From: Lachnospiraceae bacterium
Lineage (GTDB): Bacteria > Bacillota > Clostridia > Lachnospirales > Lachnospiraceae
Assembly: GCA_017553035.1 (NCBI GenBank)
Contig: JAFZNE010000088.1
Coordinates: forward strand, 24,061-88,060
DNA length: 64,000 nt
Direction of reading: 5' to 3'
Of the stretch, positions 47,270 through 54,788 are shown piece by piece (the stretch's first letter is position 1; each line of letters starts with the position of its first letter). Below the pieces are notes generated by a model that ran no database searches, was not told where the DNA came from, and worked only from the letters and a program-made list of their open reading frames with translations. The translations under genes were made by a program, and so were the position numbers.

Positions 47270-47476
47270 TCAAGTCCCCGTTTCTTTATTGCCTGTCTGT
47301 TCAGCCTTTTGACGGCATGCTGCGCACATATTGCAATGTGCGCAGTTTCCGCCACAGGAGGATTTGCCCTGTTTCTTGTCGTTGATCATTTTAATGATTA
47401 TGTCCACCACGAGAATAACCAGCAGTATTGATATTCCAATAGTTCCGAGATTTTCAGCGATCCATCCAAACATCAT
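47270..47476 (-). CDS. FeoB-associated Cys-rich membrane protein
   Basis: 68 residues (67 if the second ATG at 47473 is used; GGAGG lies 4 and 7 nt before the two). A single transmembrane helix (~10-30) is followed by a cytosolic tail with six cysteines: CGGNCAHCNMCAAC. This is the pattern of the small proteins encoded beside feoB in Firmicutes. It may bind iron or tune FeoB. It is 89 bp downstream of feoB. Confidence 0.88.
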   Translation of the reverse strand: MMFGWIAENLGTIGISILLVILVVDIIIKMINDKKQGKSSCGGNCAHCNMCAACRQKAEQTGNKETGT

Positions 47477-47565
47477 TCCACCTCCTTAAAACTTCATGAA
47501 GCAATTTTCTGTATTGTTATACCATGCACCCGGCAAAGCCTGTAATCGCTTCACCTTCGCGTTTA

Positions 47566-50061
47566 TTACGCTGTCTTTTTCAAAGCCACAGTAAGTTTAT
47601 TTGCCTCCTGGTATTTCTTGAAGAAGAGCATGTAGATAATACCAACCAGCGCTGCTATCGCAAATATCAATCCGATCACGTTTACATTTCCCGTAAACAG
47701 ATTTCCGAACTGATTAATGATCAAAGCTACCACGTATGCAAATCCGCACTGATATCCGATCGCAAACCAGGTCCATTTCGCGTTGTTCATCTCACGTTTG
47801 ATCGCACCGATCGCTGCGAAGCAGGGTGCGCACAGAAGATTGAATACAAGGAAAGTAAATCCTGTAACTGTTGTAAACTCGGCAGCCAATGTAGCATAAG
47901 TACTCAGTTCTCCGCCGCCGTAAAGGATACCCATGGTTCCTACGATGTTTTCCTTCGCAACCAGACCTGTGATCGAAGCAACGGCTGCCTGCCAGTTGCC
48001 CCAACCGAGAGGAGCAAATATCCACGCTATTGCATTTCCGATCTTTGCAAGGATCGAAACATCAAGTTCGTCTTCTTCGAGCATTCTGAAACCGTCTTCC
48101 GCAAATCCGAAATATGTTGTAAACCATACAACGATAGTTGAAAGCAGGATGATGGTTCCGGCCTTCTTGATAAATGACCAGCCACGCTCCCACATGGAAC
48201 GGAGCACATTACCGAGTGTAGGCCAGTGATATGCGGGAAGCTCCATTACGAAAGGAGCGGGATCTCCTGCAAACAGTCTGGTCTTCTTCAGCATGATACC
48301 GGAAATGACGATGGCCGCCATACCGATAAAGTATGCGCCGGTCGAGATCCATGCGCTTCCGCCGAAGATCGCGCCTGCGATCATTGCAATGAAAGGAATC
48401 TTAGCTCCGCAGGGGATAAATGTCGTTGTTATGATCGTCATACGGCGGTCACGTTCATTTTCGATGGTACGTGAAGCCATGATACCGGGAATACCGCAGC
48501 CCGTGCCGACAAGCATGGGGATAAAGGATTTTCCGGAAAGACCGAAACGTCTGAAGATACGGTCAAGTACGAATGCGATACGTGCCATGTATCCGCAGGA
48601 CTCAAGGAACGCAAGCATCAGGAAGAGTACCAGCATCTGAGGTACGAATCCGAGTACCGCACCAACACCTGCAACGATACCGTCAAGGATCAGGCCTTTT
48701 AACCAATCGGCTGCGTTAACAGCATCCAGGAGCTTCTCAACAAGTACCGGAATACCGGGTACCCATACGCCGTAATCTGCGGGATCGGGTTCATCAAATC
48801 CGTTTTCTTCAAAATACTTAACTGCCTCTGTATATGACATTCCGATCACATCATCTTCAGCATCCTCGGGCACTTCAGAGAAATAAACGGTCATTTCATC
48901 GACAGCCAGGGTCTCTTCATCCTCGACCTCAACAGTTGATGTCTCGGGACCGGTTACTCCGCGCATTTCCGAAAGAACAGCATCGGCATCGAATTCTTCA
49001 TCTTCTACGTCAAATTCAATATCATATGCGCCTACAGCATTAACCGCATCGGCATAAGCATCGGCTGCATCCTCGGCATCTCCGCTTCCAATGCCTAACA
49101 GATGCCATCCGTCACCGAACAGTCCGTCATTTGCCCAGTCGGTAGCCGAAGCTCCGACGCCTACCATCGCGATCCAGTAAACAAGGAACATAATGGCTGC
49201 AAATATCGGAAGTCCGAGCCATCTGTTTGTTACGATCCTGTCGATCTTATCCGAAGTAGATGCTTTTCCCGCATTCTTTTTCTTGTAGCATGCCTTGATA
49301 ACCTCGGCAATATATACATAACGTTCATTGGTGATAATGCTCTCGGCATCATCATCGAGTTCCTTCTCTGCAGCTTCAATGTCAAGCTTTACATGTGCAA
49401 GCTTGTCAGCAGGGATATTCATTGACTCAAGAACCTTGTCGTCTCTCTCAAATATTTTGATAGCGTACCATCTCTGCTGCTCTTCGGGCATATCATGTAC
49501 GATCGCTTCCTCGATATGCGCGATGGCATGTTCAACGGGACCGGAGAATGTATGCTGCGGTACGGTCTTGGTGTTCTTCGCAGCATCTATGGCAGCCTCC
49601 GCAGCTTCCATAATACCGGTCTCCTTCAGAGCCGAGATCTCTATAACCTTACAGCCAAGCTGTCTTGAAAGCTCTTCAATATTGATCTTATCACCGTTCT
49701 TCTTTACAACATCGATCATATTGATCGCTACAACTACCGGAATACCGATCTCGGTCAACTGTGTTGTAAGATAAAGGTTACGTTCAAGGTTGGTTCCGTC
49801 TACGATGTTCAGTATCGCATCCGGACGCTCACCCAGCAGATAGTTTCTCGCAACAACCTCTTCAAGGGTATAAGGCGATAACGAATAGATACCGGGAAGG
49901 TCCGTGATGGTAACATCATCATGTTTCTTCAGCTTTCCTTCCTTCTTTTCAACCGTTACTCCGGGCCAGTTTCCGACAAACTGGTTAGAGCCGGTCAGTG
50001 CATTGAACAGTGTAGTCTTGCCGCTGTTCGGATTTCCCGCAAGTGCAATCCTAAGACTCAT
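47566..50061 (-). CDS. feoB: Ferrous iron transporter FeoB with a large acidic extracellular insertion
   Basis: About 831 residues, larger than the usual ~700. The N-terminal G domain has GNPNSGKTTLFN, WPGVTVEKKEG, DLPGIYSL and NMID; a helical GDI-like part follows to ~265, then the membrane domain with two Gate regions (VPQMLVLFLMLAFLESCGYM; AKENIVGTMG). Between the first two helices (~318-436) lies an insertion rich in Asp and Glu, absent from ordinary FeoB. The G motifs and the Gate cysteine are intact. The start is the ATG at 50061 matching the family MxIALAGN start; ATG 50073 is an alternative. A promoter with a DtxR-type box lies upstream at 50163-50190. Confidence 0.95.
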   Translation of the reverse strand: MSLRIALAGNPNSGKTTLFNALTGSNQFVGNWPGVTVEKKEGKLKKHDDVTITDLPGIYSLSPYTLEEVVARNYLLGERPDAILNIVDGTNLERNLYLTTQLTEIGIPVVVAINMIDVVKKNGDKINIEELSRQLGCKVIEISALKETGIMEAAEAAIDAAKNTKTVPQHTFSGPVEHAIAHIEEAIVHDMPEEQQRWYAIKIFERDDKVLESMNIPADKLAHVKLDIEAAEKELDDDAESIITNERYVYIAEVIKACYKKKNAGKASTSDKIDRIVTNRWLGLPIFAAIMFLVYWIAMVGVGASATDWANDGLFGDGWHLLGIGSGDAEDAADAYADAVNAVGAYDIEFDVEDEEFDADAVLSEMRGVTGPETSTVEVEDEETLAVDEMTVYFSEVPEDAEDDVIGMSYTEAVKYFEENGFDEPDPADYGVWVPGIPVLVEKLLDAVNAADWLKGLILDGIVAGVGAVLGFVPQMLVLFLMLAFLESCGYMARIAFVLDRIFRRFGLSGKSFIPMLVGTGCGIPGIMASRTIENERDRRMTIITTTFIPCGAKIPFIAMIAGAIFGGSAWISTGAYFIGMAAIVISGIMLKKTRLFAGDPAPFVMELPAYHWPTLGNVLRSMWERGWSFIKKAGTIILLSTIVVWFTTYFGFAEDGFRMLEEDELDVSILAKIGNAIAWIFAPLGWGNWQAAVASITGLVAKENIVGTMGILYGGGELSTYATLAAEFTTVTGFTFLVFNLLCAPCFAAIGAIKREMNNAKWTWFAIGYQCGFAYVVALIINQFGNLFTGNVNVIGLIFAIAALVGIIYMLFFKKYQEANKLTVALKKTA

Positions 50062-50162
50062 AAAAAAGTACATCCTTTCGTTTACTATAGTTATCCGGGG
50101 AAACGATGATTTGATCAGCTTCTCCGATGTAATGCAATGCTAACTGTAAATAATCATATCAA

Positions 50163-50190
50163 GTTATACATAGCTAACGCTACGATACAA
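50163..50190 (-). promoter_or_regulatory. Probable feoB promoter with DtxR-type box in the spacer
   Basis: Minus strand: -35-like TTGTAT (50185-50190), 16-bp spacer, -10 TATAAC (50163-50168). The spacer contains TAGCGTTAGCTA (50171-50182). A weaker half-matching site, TTAGCATTGCATTA, lies downstream at 50130-50143. The -35 is poor, so this may be a secondary start boosting feoB. Confidence 0.5.
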
Positions 50191-50194
50191 AAAT

Positions 50195-50413
50195 TTACTT
50201 CACTTCGATCATTTCAGCGTCTGCCTTACGTATCGAAAGTTCGTAATTCCTTACCGTCACCTCTATCGGATCACCGAGCGGTGCAACTTTGCGTACATAA
50301 ACAGCAGTATTTTTTGTTATTCCCATATCCATGATACGCCGCTTAACTGCGCCTTCTCCGTGTAACTTGACAACAGTTACGGTCTGTCCGATCTTAGCAT
50401 CTCTGAGTGTCAT
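50195..50413 (-). CDS. feoA: FeoA-type protein (second of two)
   Basis: 72 residues, an SH3-like FeoA domain. MTLRDAKIGQTVTVVKLHG, RRIMDMGITKNTAVYV and DPIEVTVRNYELSIRK are the standard blocks. FeoA is a small cytosolic partner of FeoB. It lies between the other FeoA gene and feoB. Confidence 0.95.
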   Translation of the reverse strand: MTLRDAKIGQTVTVVKLHGEGAVKRRIMDMGITKNTAVYVRKVAPLGDPIEVTVRNYELSIRKADAEMIEVK

Positions 50414-50470
50414 ACCTGATCATTTCCTCCTTAGCTTTCTTTACTTTCTTGAAACTGGATGATCCTTGTT

Positions 50471-50683
50471 TCAGACCATGATCTTTCTTGCCAGTTCATC
50501 ACTTACAGCTACCCGGCTTTCCTTTACCTTGACGATCAGATTGCCGTTCAGTGTGTTGACAATGCTAACCTCCCCGCCAACGTTAAATCCCAGGTCTTCC
50601 AGGTGTTTTTTTACTTCCGGGCTCCCGCCGATCTTCTTTATTATCTGCGGTTGTCCTGTTTCCGCGTAATTCAGAGGCATCAT
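50471..50683 (-). CDS. feoA: FeoA-type protein (first of two)
   Basis: 70 residues. The FeoA fold is divergent: PQIIKKIGGSPEVKKHLEDL, GFNVGGEVSIVNTLNGNLIV and KESRVAVSDELARKIMV. GGAGG precedes the ATG. It is the first gene after the duplicated promoters. Two unlike FeoA proteins with one FeoB are common in Clostridia; their separate roles are not known. Confidence 0.92.
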   Translation of the reverse strand: MMPLNYAETGQPQIIKKIGGSPEVKKHLEDLGFNVGGEVSIVNTLNGNLIVKVKESRVAVSDELARKIMV

Positions 50684-50706
50684 ATTATTCCTCCCGCTTC
50701 AGTGTA

Positions 50707-50720
50707 TTAGCATTTGCTAA
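50707..50720. promoter_or_regulatory. DtxR-type box, perfect palindrome, in the feoA leader
   Basis: TTAGCATTTGCTAA: arms TTAGCA and TGCTAA around TT. It lies just upstream of the feoA SD, within the transcribed leader of both promoters. It may strengthen repression. Confidence 0.7.
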
Positions 50721-50737
50721 CCGTATACCAAAATGAA

Positions 50738-50757
50738 TGGTTAGCATTTTCTAACCA
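50738..50757. promoter_or_regulatory. DtxR-type box just after the -10 of feo promoter P1
   Basis: TGGTTAGCATTTTCTAACCA, 7-bp arms around 6 bp. It starts 6 bp downstream of the P1 -10 element, around the expected transcription start. The same arrangement is seen at promoter P2 (50912-50931). Confidence 0.7.
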
Positions 50758-50763
50758 TCGATC

Positions 50764-50792
50764 ATTATAATTAGCCTGTGCAAACTTGTCAA
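50764..50792 (-). promoter_or_regulatory. feo promoter P1 with DtxR-type box in the spacer
   Basis: Minus strand: perfect -35 TTGACA (50787-50792), 17-bp spacer, perfect -10 TATAAT (50764-50769). The spacer contains a box, TTAGCCTGTGCAAA on the plus strand (50771-50784). The 386-bp gene-free stretch 50684-51069 holds this promoter, P2, five further boxes and one tiny ORF. P1 should drive feoA-feoA-feoB. Confidence 0.8.
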
Positions 50793-50821
50793 GCTTTTTT
50801 TAATATTAATTTATATTTTTT

Positions 50822-50848
50822 TCATTTTACTATCTCAAGAAAATCCAT
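50822..50848 (-). CDS. Possible leader mini-ORF between feo promoters P2 and P1
   Basis: AAGGAGG (50859-50865) precedes ATG at 50848; translation gives MDFLEIVK and stops. The SD is strong but the spacing of 10 nt is at the upper limit. It is only reached by transcripts from P2. It could be a leader peptide, or the start of a gene that has been lost. Confidence 0.25.
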   Translation of the reverse strand: MDFLEIVK

Positions 50849-50902
50849 TTACAACGTTCCTCCTTCTATCGTGAATATAAATCAGTATTCGCTATCCCAT
50901 AA

Positions 50903-50940
50903 AATGTCCCTTGGTTATCCTACTCTAACCAAGGGACATT
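50903..50940. promoter_or_regulatory. Long palindrome containing a DtxR-type box just after the -10 of feo promoter P2
   Basis: Perfect 15-bp arms (50903-50917 and 50926-50940) surround 8 bp. Its centre, 50912-50931, aligns with the box at 50738-50757: both read TGGTTA, then a variable centre, then TCTAACCA. Both lie 6 bp from their -10. There is no T-run, and the palindrome overlaps the -10 of P2, so it is an operator rather than a terminator. Confidence 0.6.
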
Positions 50941-50966
50941 ATAATTAGCTTTCGCTAACTTGTCAA
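50938..50966 (-). promoter_or_regulatory. feo promoter P2, near-duplicate of P1, with DtxR-type box in the spacer
   Basis: Minus strand: perfect -35 TTGACA (50961-50966), 17-bp spacer, perfect -10 TATAAT (50938-50943). The spacer box is TTAGCTTTCGCTAA (50945-50958). By eye about 43 of 55 positions match P1, from -35 through the downstream box. It lies 174 bp upstream of P1 and points the same way. Confidence 0.75.
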
Positions 50967-51031
50967 CAACTTTTTTCATATTTTTCATAATTCCGTCGGT
51001 TTACTATATTGAATGATGGGATATTTTATGA

Positions 51032-51045
51032 TAAGCTAATGCTAA
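51032..51045. promoter_or_regulatory. DtxR-type box before the regulator gene (autoregulation)
   Basis: TAAGCTAATGCTAA on the plus strand, a near match to the TTAGC-N4-GCTAA palindrome, 7 bp upstream of the AAAGGAGGG SD of the regulator. I could not define a clear -35/-10 pair for this gene. Confidence 0.5.
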
Positions 51046-51069
51046 TGAAAATAAAGGAGGGCCTCGATA

Positions 51070-51432
51070 ATGGCTTTACAGGAATCCGGAGAGATGTATC
51101 TTGAAACAATATATGTGCTGTCACAGAAATCAAGTACTGTCCGCGCTATAGATGTAGGTGAATATATGGGATTTTCAAAGCCCTCCGTCAGTCGCGCATT
51201 AGGTCTGCTGAAAGACGAAGGGCTTGTAAAAAAAGACAAAGATGGTTATCTTAAACTTACCGAAGCAGGAGAAATACTCGCCAAACGTATTTACGAACGC
51301 CACACGGTACTTACCCGCCTGCTGATCAGTATAGGTGTTGATGAGAAAACCGCTGCCGAAGATGCATGCCGTGTCGAGCATTATATCAGCGACACTACTT
51401 TTGATGCCATCAAGGCACACATGAAGAAATAA
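51070..51432 (+). CDS. DtxR/IdeR-type iron-dependent repressor, short form
   Basis: 120 residues: a winged helix (to ~64) with recognition region FSKPSVSRALGLLKDEG, and a dimerisation/metal domain. It lacks the C-terminal SH3-like domain of long DtxR. GEMYLETIY places Met9 where DtxR has Met10, and DACRVEHYIS gives Cys100, Glu103 and His104 matching the DtxR Cys102, Glu105 and His106; His78 matches an ancillary ligand. MntR has Asp and Glu in place of the Met and Cys, so iron sensing is more likely than manganese. The gene is divergent from feoA and has a box upstream. It probably represses feo, itself and smsC-smsB when iron is plentiful. Confidence 0.9.
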   Translation: MALQESGEMYLETIYVLSQKSSTVRAIDVGEYMGFSKPSVSRALGLLKDEGLVKKDKDGYLKLTEAGEILAKRIYERHTVLTRLLISIGVDEKTAAEDACRVEHYISDTTFDAIKAHMKK

Positions 51433-51440
51433 ACAGTATT

Positions 51441-51899
51441 TTACATTTTATTCAGTTTTTTAGTATATATCCTTGTAGGATCTCCGTTGACATCCGCCAT
51501 AACGGCCATGAATTCACAGCCATATTTCTCATACATTCCGGTATGAGTGGTTGAAATATATATTTTCTCGAAACCGTCTTCCTTCGCGCGCCTTATGACC
51601 TCATCCATTAAGAGACCCGAATAGTGATGTCCTCTGTAGGCTGGGAATGTATAAACAAACCCCATCCAGGGAGTAAGATCCGTGGGCTGAACGTCGTCTT
51701 TTTCGGCATATGTACAAAATGACATCAGCTCATCGCCTTCGGTCAGAAGCAGCACCGTGGATCTTTTCCCGAGCGCGTCATAAAAGCTTCCGCTTTCGAT
51801 CAGATCATGAAGAAAGCCTCCCGCTCCCCAGTCACTTTTCTTGATCTTATCCAGCCAATGATCTTTTCTTTCACTTTTAAAATAATCAATAATTTCCAT
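51441..51899 (-). CDS. GNAT-family N-acetyltransferase
   Basis: 152 residues. VYTFPAYRGHHYSGLLMDEVIRRAKEDG is the acetyl-CoA region (the motif proper is YRGHHYSG), and ISTTHTGMYEKYGCEF the C-terminal part. Target unknown. It converges on the regulator gene with an 8-bp gap. Confidence 0.87.
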   Translation of the reverse strand: MEIIDYFKSERKDHWLDKIKKSDWGAGGFLHDLIESGSFYDALGKRSTVLLLTEGDELMSFCTYAEKDDVQPTDLTPWMGFVYTFPAYRGHHYSGLLMDEVIRRAKEDGFEKIYISTTHTGMYEKYGCEFMAVMADVNGDPTRIYTKKLNKM

Positions 51900-51932
51900 A
51901 GCAATTCTTTATGTCCGTTTCCGGTCATATTA

Positions 51933-53003
51933 TCACGGTGAATAAATCTCAACTATCTCGCTGACCGTATCCGTAAAACCTTTCTTTTTGCTGTATGATT
52001 CGTAAATATGCAGATCTATGTCATCATAAACGTAGACTCCTTCCAGCTCTTTCGTGCCTCTTCTGATCGCACAATAATCCGTTCCCGATATGCCGGGGAT
52101 GTCTCCGTACTTTTCCCTGTCCGCATAAGCCAGTCTGACAAACGTATCGGCTGTTACTTTAAGCTTAACTCCGGAGTATACTGTATCGAACAGGTTGACA
52201 TAATAATCTCCTCCAAAAGCCCAATATTCGAAATCATCATAAGCATAAAAAATATCTCCTCCGATCCTTACAAAGCCGAAATCCGCTGCTGTGGGGTCTT
52301 CAACCAGATAGCTGTTCATGTCGTTGCTGAGATCATAGAAATCGCCTGCATTTTTAGGAAGAACAACGACGCATTCCACCTTGTCATCATATTTTCTCTG
52401 GCTGACAGCTTCGTAGTTTTCATTCAAAGTCAGGAAATCCAGGATCTCCACATCTCTGCCGCCTATAGATACAACATCCCCGGCCTTTGTTCCCTCAAAG
52501 ATTTCCGGCTCTGCGGTAAGTTCTGCCTTGTAATCCACTGTTATAGTATAATTACCCTTGGAATCAGGCTTGGAGACATTCGTGATGTTGGCTACCATCT
52601 CGCCGCGCTCGCTTGTCGGTTCAAGATTGCTTATCTTGATATAATTTACATATTTCTTACCCGATTTTGTTGTCACCCTTACAGAATATGTGCCATTCCT
52701 GCGGGCCCAAAATGTAGCCTCGGTGGTTTTCGTATCTTTGTGATAAGAGAAATCTTTTTCAGTGTTTGCATTCTTCCAGTATTTGTCGGCAGTCTTCTTT
52801 ATCTTGCCCTCTGCGATATCGATAGAAACTACATTTTTGATCGAAGCAGTGATATCAACAACAACTTCTCCGTGTGTTGTGGTCGTGAGCCAGGGTGTCA
52901 GTTTGATCTTCTTCGATACTGCTGCCTGCGAAGATATTCCGCTCGGGATCAGCACAGCCAGGATCAGCAGAAATATACCTGCAAGTATTTTCTTATTTTT
53001 CAT
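51933..53003 (-). CDS. Secreted protein of unknown function
   Basis: 356 residues. A Sec signal peptide ends near SSQAAVSKK. The next ~100 residues look like an Ig-like beta domain (FWARRNGTYSVRVTTKSGK). The rest is mixed, rich in Asp and Tyr, with DFGFVRIGGDIFYAYDDFEY. No LPXTG or lipobox was seen. I do not recognise a family. Confidence 0.8.
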   Translation of the reverse strand: MKNKKILAGIFLLILAVLIPSGISSQAAVSKKIKLTPWLTTTTHGEVVVDITASIKNVVSIDIAEGKIKKTADKYWKNANTEKDFSYHKDTKTTEATFWARRNGTYSVRVTTKSGKKYVNYIKISNLEPTSERGEMVANITNVSKPDSKGNYTITVDYKAELTAEPEIFEGTKAGDVVSIGGRDVEILDFLTLNENYEAVSQRKYDDKVECVVVLPKNAGDFYDLSNDMNSYLVEDPTAADFGFVRIGGDIFYAYDDFEYWAFGGDYYVNLFDTVYSGVKLKVTADTFVRLAYADREKYGDIPGISGTDYCAIRRGTKELEGVYVYDDIDLHIYESYSKKKGFTDTVSEIVEIYSP

Positions 53004-53071
53004 TGAAGTCTCCTTTCAAATATGGTGATCTGTTTAGGAACTATCACAATACTAATTTTACGCAGATTTCG

Positions 53072-53683
53072 CTATTTGTCAATCTGTCCGCCTCCATTAT
53101 TCCTGATCTGAGCGTCATTGTATCCGGATCCCCGATCCCTGTGAAGCATGATCGCCAGAACATAAATGCAGAACGCCATGAACGCCCACATCGCCGTATA
53201 TATCAGCAGCGGAACGATCATCGTCATCCGTGTGATAATAAGGGAAACAATGATCGAAATTGCCACTGCTCCGGCAAACACTGCCTTGGTGGTCTTTTTC
53301 TCCGTATCCGTTACAATACTGTTTTTTCTGAGACCGATAAAACGAAAAGGGACAATAAAGATCGCGCTTACCACAAGAATAACGATCGCATAAGTTCCAA
53401 ATGTCAGCAGGGCCAGGAATGAATTTATTCCCGTTCCCAATATCCTGAATCCCGGAGTAAAATCCGAACCGTCAATATTGATATTATTTATATCATCAAC
53501 GTCAATAAACTGTTGTTTCAGGCTTGTATTAAAGGTTTCATAAGTATACCCGACCGAAAAAAATGCCAGCAGGATCAGTATTACCGAAAAAACGATGATC
53601 CTGGCAATTCCCGGTCTGCTCATCTTTGTTTTCATATAAGCTATCTTTTGCTCCTTCGTCTCAAGTTGCGTTCTCCTGATCAT
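53072..53683 (-). CDS. Unknown four-helix membrane protein
   Basis: 203 residues. Transmembrane helices near 28-48, 88-112, 137-155 and 158-178; the loop after the first is acidic and extracellular (FIDVDDINNINIDGSDF). The start ATG overlaps the stop of the preceding small frame as TGATG, hinting at coupled translation. Not recognised. Confidence 0.7.
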   Translation of the reverse strand: MIRRTQLETKEQKIAYMKTKMSRPGIARIIVFSVILILLAFFSVGYTYETFNTSLKQQFIDVDDINNINIDGSDFTPGFRILGTGINSFLALLTFGTYAIVILVVSAIFIVPFRFIGLRKNSIVTDTEKKTTKAVFAGAVAISIIVSLIITRMTMIVPLLIYTAMWAFMAFCIYVLAIMLHRDRGSGYNDAQIRNNGGGQIDK

Positions 53684-53766
53684 CAGTTGAATGATCCTTC
53701 AGGAATCTGATAAATAGGGCCGACATTGGCTTCCCAGCCACACCATGGTATGTTGTATTCTTTCAT
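53683..53766 (-). other. Short open frame (27 codons) between the phosphoesterase and the membrane protein
   Basis: From ATG 53766 the frame reads MKEYNIPWCGWEANV, then GPIYQIPEGSFN, and stops at TGATG shared with the next start. No good SD is seen. The frame continues upstream in a different phase across the end of the phosphoesterase gene (NRNPVPEV before the Met). It could be a small coupled peptide, or the true C-terminus of the phosphoesterase displaced by a frameshift. Confidence 0.35.
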
Positions 53767-53770
53767 GACT

Positions 53771-54724
53771 TCAGGAACGGGGTTCCTGTTGCCGATTCCA
53801 TGTTTCAAAAGCTTTCTCCCATGTTTCCACAGAATACGGACGCCTGTCGTCTCCGATTTCCTTAGCATATTCTTCGACATATTTCAGGAAGAAATACATA
53901 TGTTCCCGCGCTGTAAGTAATTCCTTTATGATCACCCTGCTCCAGACATTGGCTTCACGGTACTGCCCCGTCTGAATCAATTCACTGGTATAGTGTTCTT
54001 TATCAAATATCACTCTTTTTTCTTCAATATGCACCTGTCCGGCATCGGTTATTTCAAGGATCGTGTACGGGACGCTGTTCCCTATCCCGTCAAGAGGAAG
54101 CCCGCACGATCCGGGGTTGATCAGATATACTCCCTTTTCCCTGTTAACATAACTCCACTGTAAATGAGAATGTCCGAAGATATAGATTCCCTTCTCCAGC
54201 TTCGACAATGCTTCCTGAAATACAGGATCTTCAGTCCTTTCATCGTCCATTCCGGACAATATCTGTTCCGGAGTTTTATCGGTATTCCGGCTTCTATCTG
54301 CTACCGTAACCGAATTCCATGTATAAAACGGATAAGTTCCCATAAAATCCACAGACGAATGAGCCATCCGGATCTTCACTCCATTGCACTCAAAGTCTGC
54401 TTTATGCGGCAAATTCAGAAGATAATCCAGATTATCCCCGCTCAGGTTTTTGAAACACCAGTAGGAAACCTGCATCTGACCGTCCGTCCATAGCGACTGA
54501 TCTTTTCCGACCAAATTTTCCAGATATGTCTCTTCATTTCCCCTGATAATATACTTTTCCGGAATCTCTCTGATCGCAGTGATACAATCATCCGGCCATG
54601 GGCCGCTCAGACAATAATCACCGGCAAACAGATAATGTGATATATTCTGCTGCCTTATATCCTCCAGCACAGCCTGCAGTGCAGGATAATTTCCATGTAT
54701 ATCCGATATGACCGCGTATCTCAT
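53771..54724 (-). CDS. Calcineurin-like metallophosphoesterase
   Basis: 317 residues. The metal motifs are SDIHGNYPAL, FAGDYCLSGPWPDD, IRGNEETYL, and GHSHLQW near the C-terminal third. YfcE/phosphodiesterase-type members act on small phosphoesters; the substrate here is unknown. The C-terminal ~80 residues are helical. A frameshift near the end is possible (see 53683-53766). Confidence 0.88.
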   Translation of the reverse strand: MRYAVISDIHGNYPALQAVLEDIRQQNISHYLFAGDYCLSGPWPDDCITAIREIPEKYIIRGNEETYLENLVGKDQSLWTDGQMQVSYWCFKNLSGDNLDYLLNLPHKADFECNGVKIRMAHSSVDFMGTYPFYTWNSVTVADRSRNTDKTPEQILSGMDDERTEDPVFQEALSKLEKGIYIFGHSHLQWSYVNREKGVYLINPGSCGLPLDGIGNSVPYTILEITDAGQVHIEEKRVIFDKEHYTSELIQTGQYREANVWSRVIIKELLTAREHMYFFLKYVEEYAKEIGDDRRPYSVETWEKAFETWNRQQEPRS

Positions 54725-54788
54725 CTTGTAACTCCACCGGTGTTATATTTCATAGCAAGAACGTGGCAAGAATCCGTTCCTCAATAGT

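Noticed and set aside
50903-50940. The long hairpin as a transcription terminator
   Set aside because: No T-run follows on either strand, and it overlaps the -10 of P2; its centre aligns with the operator at 50738.
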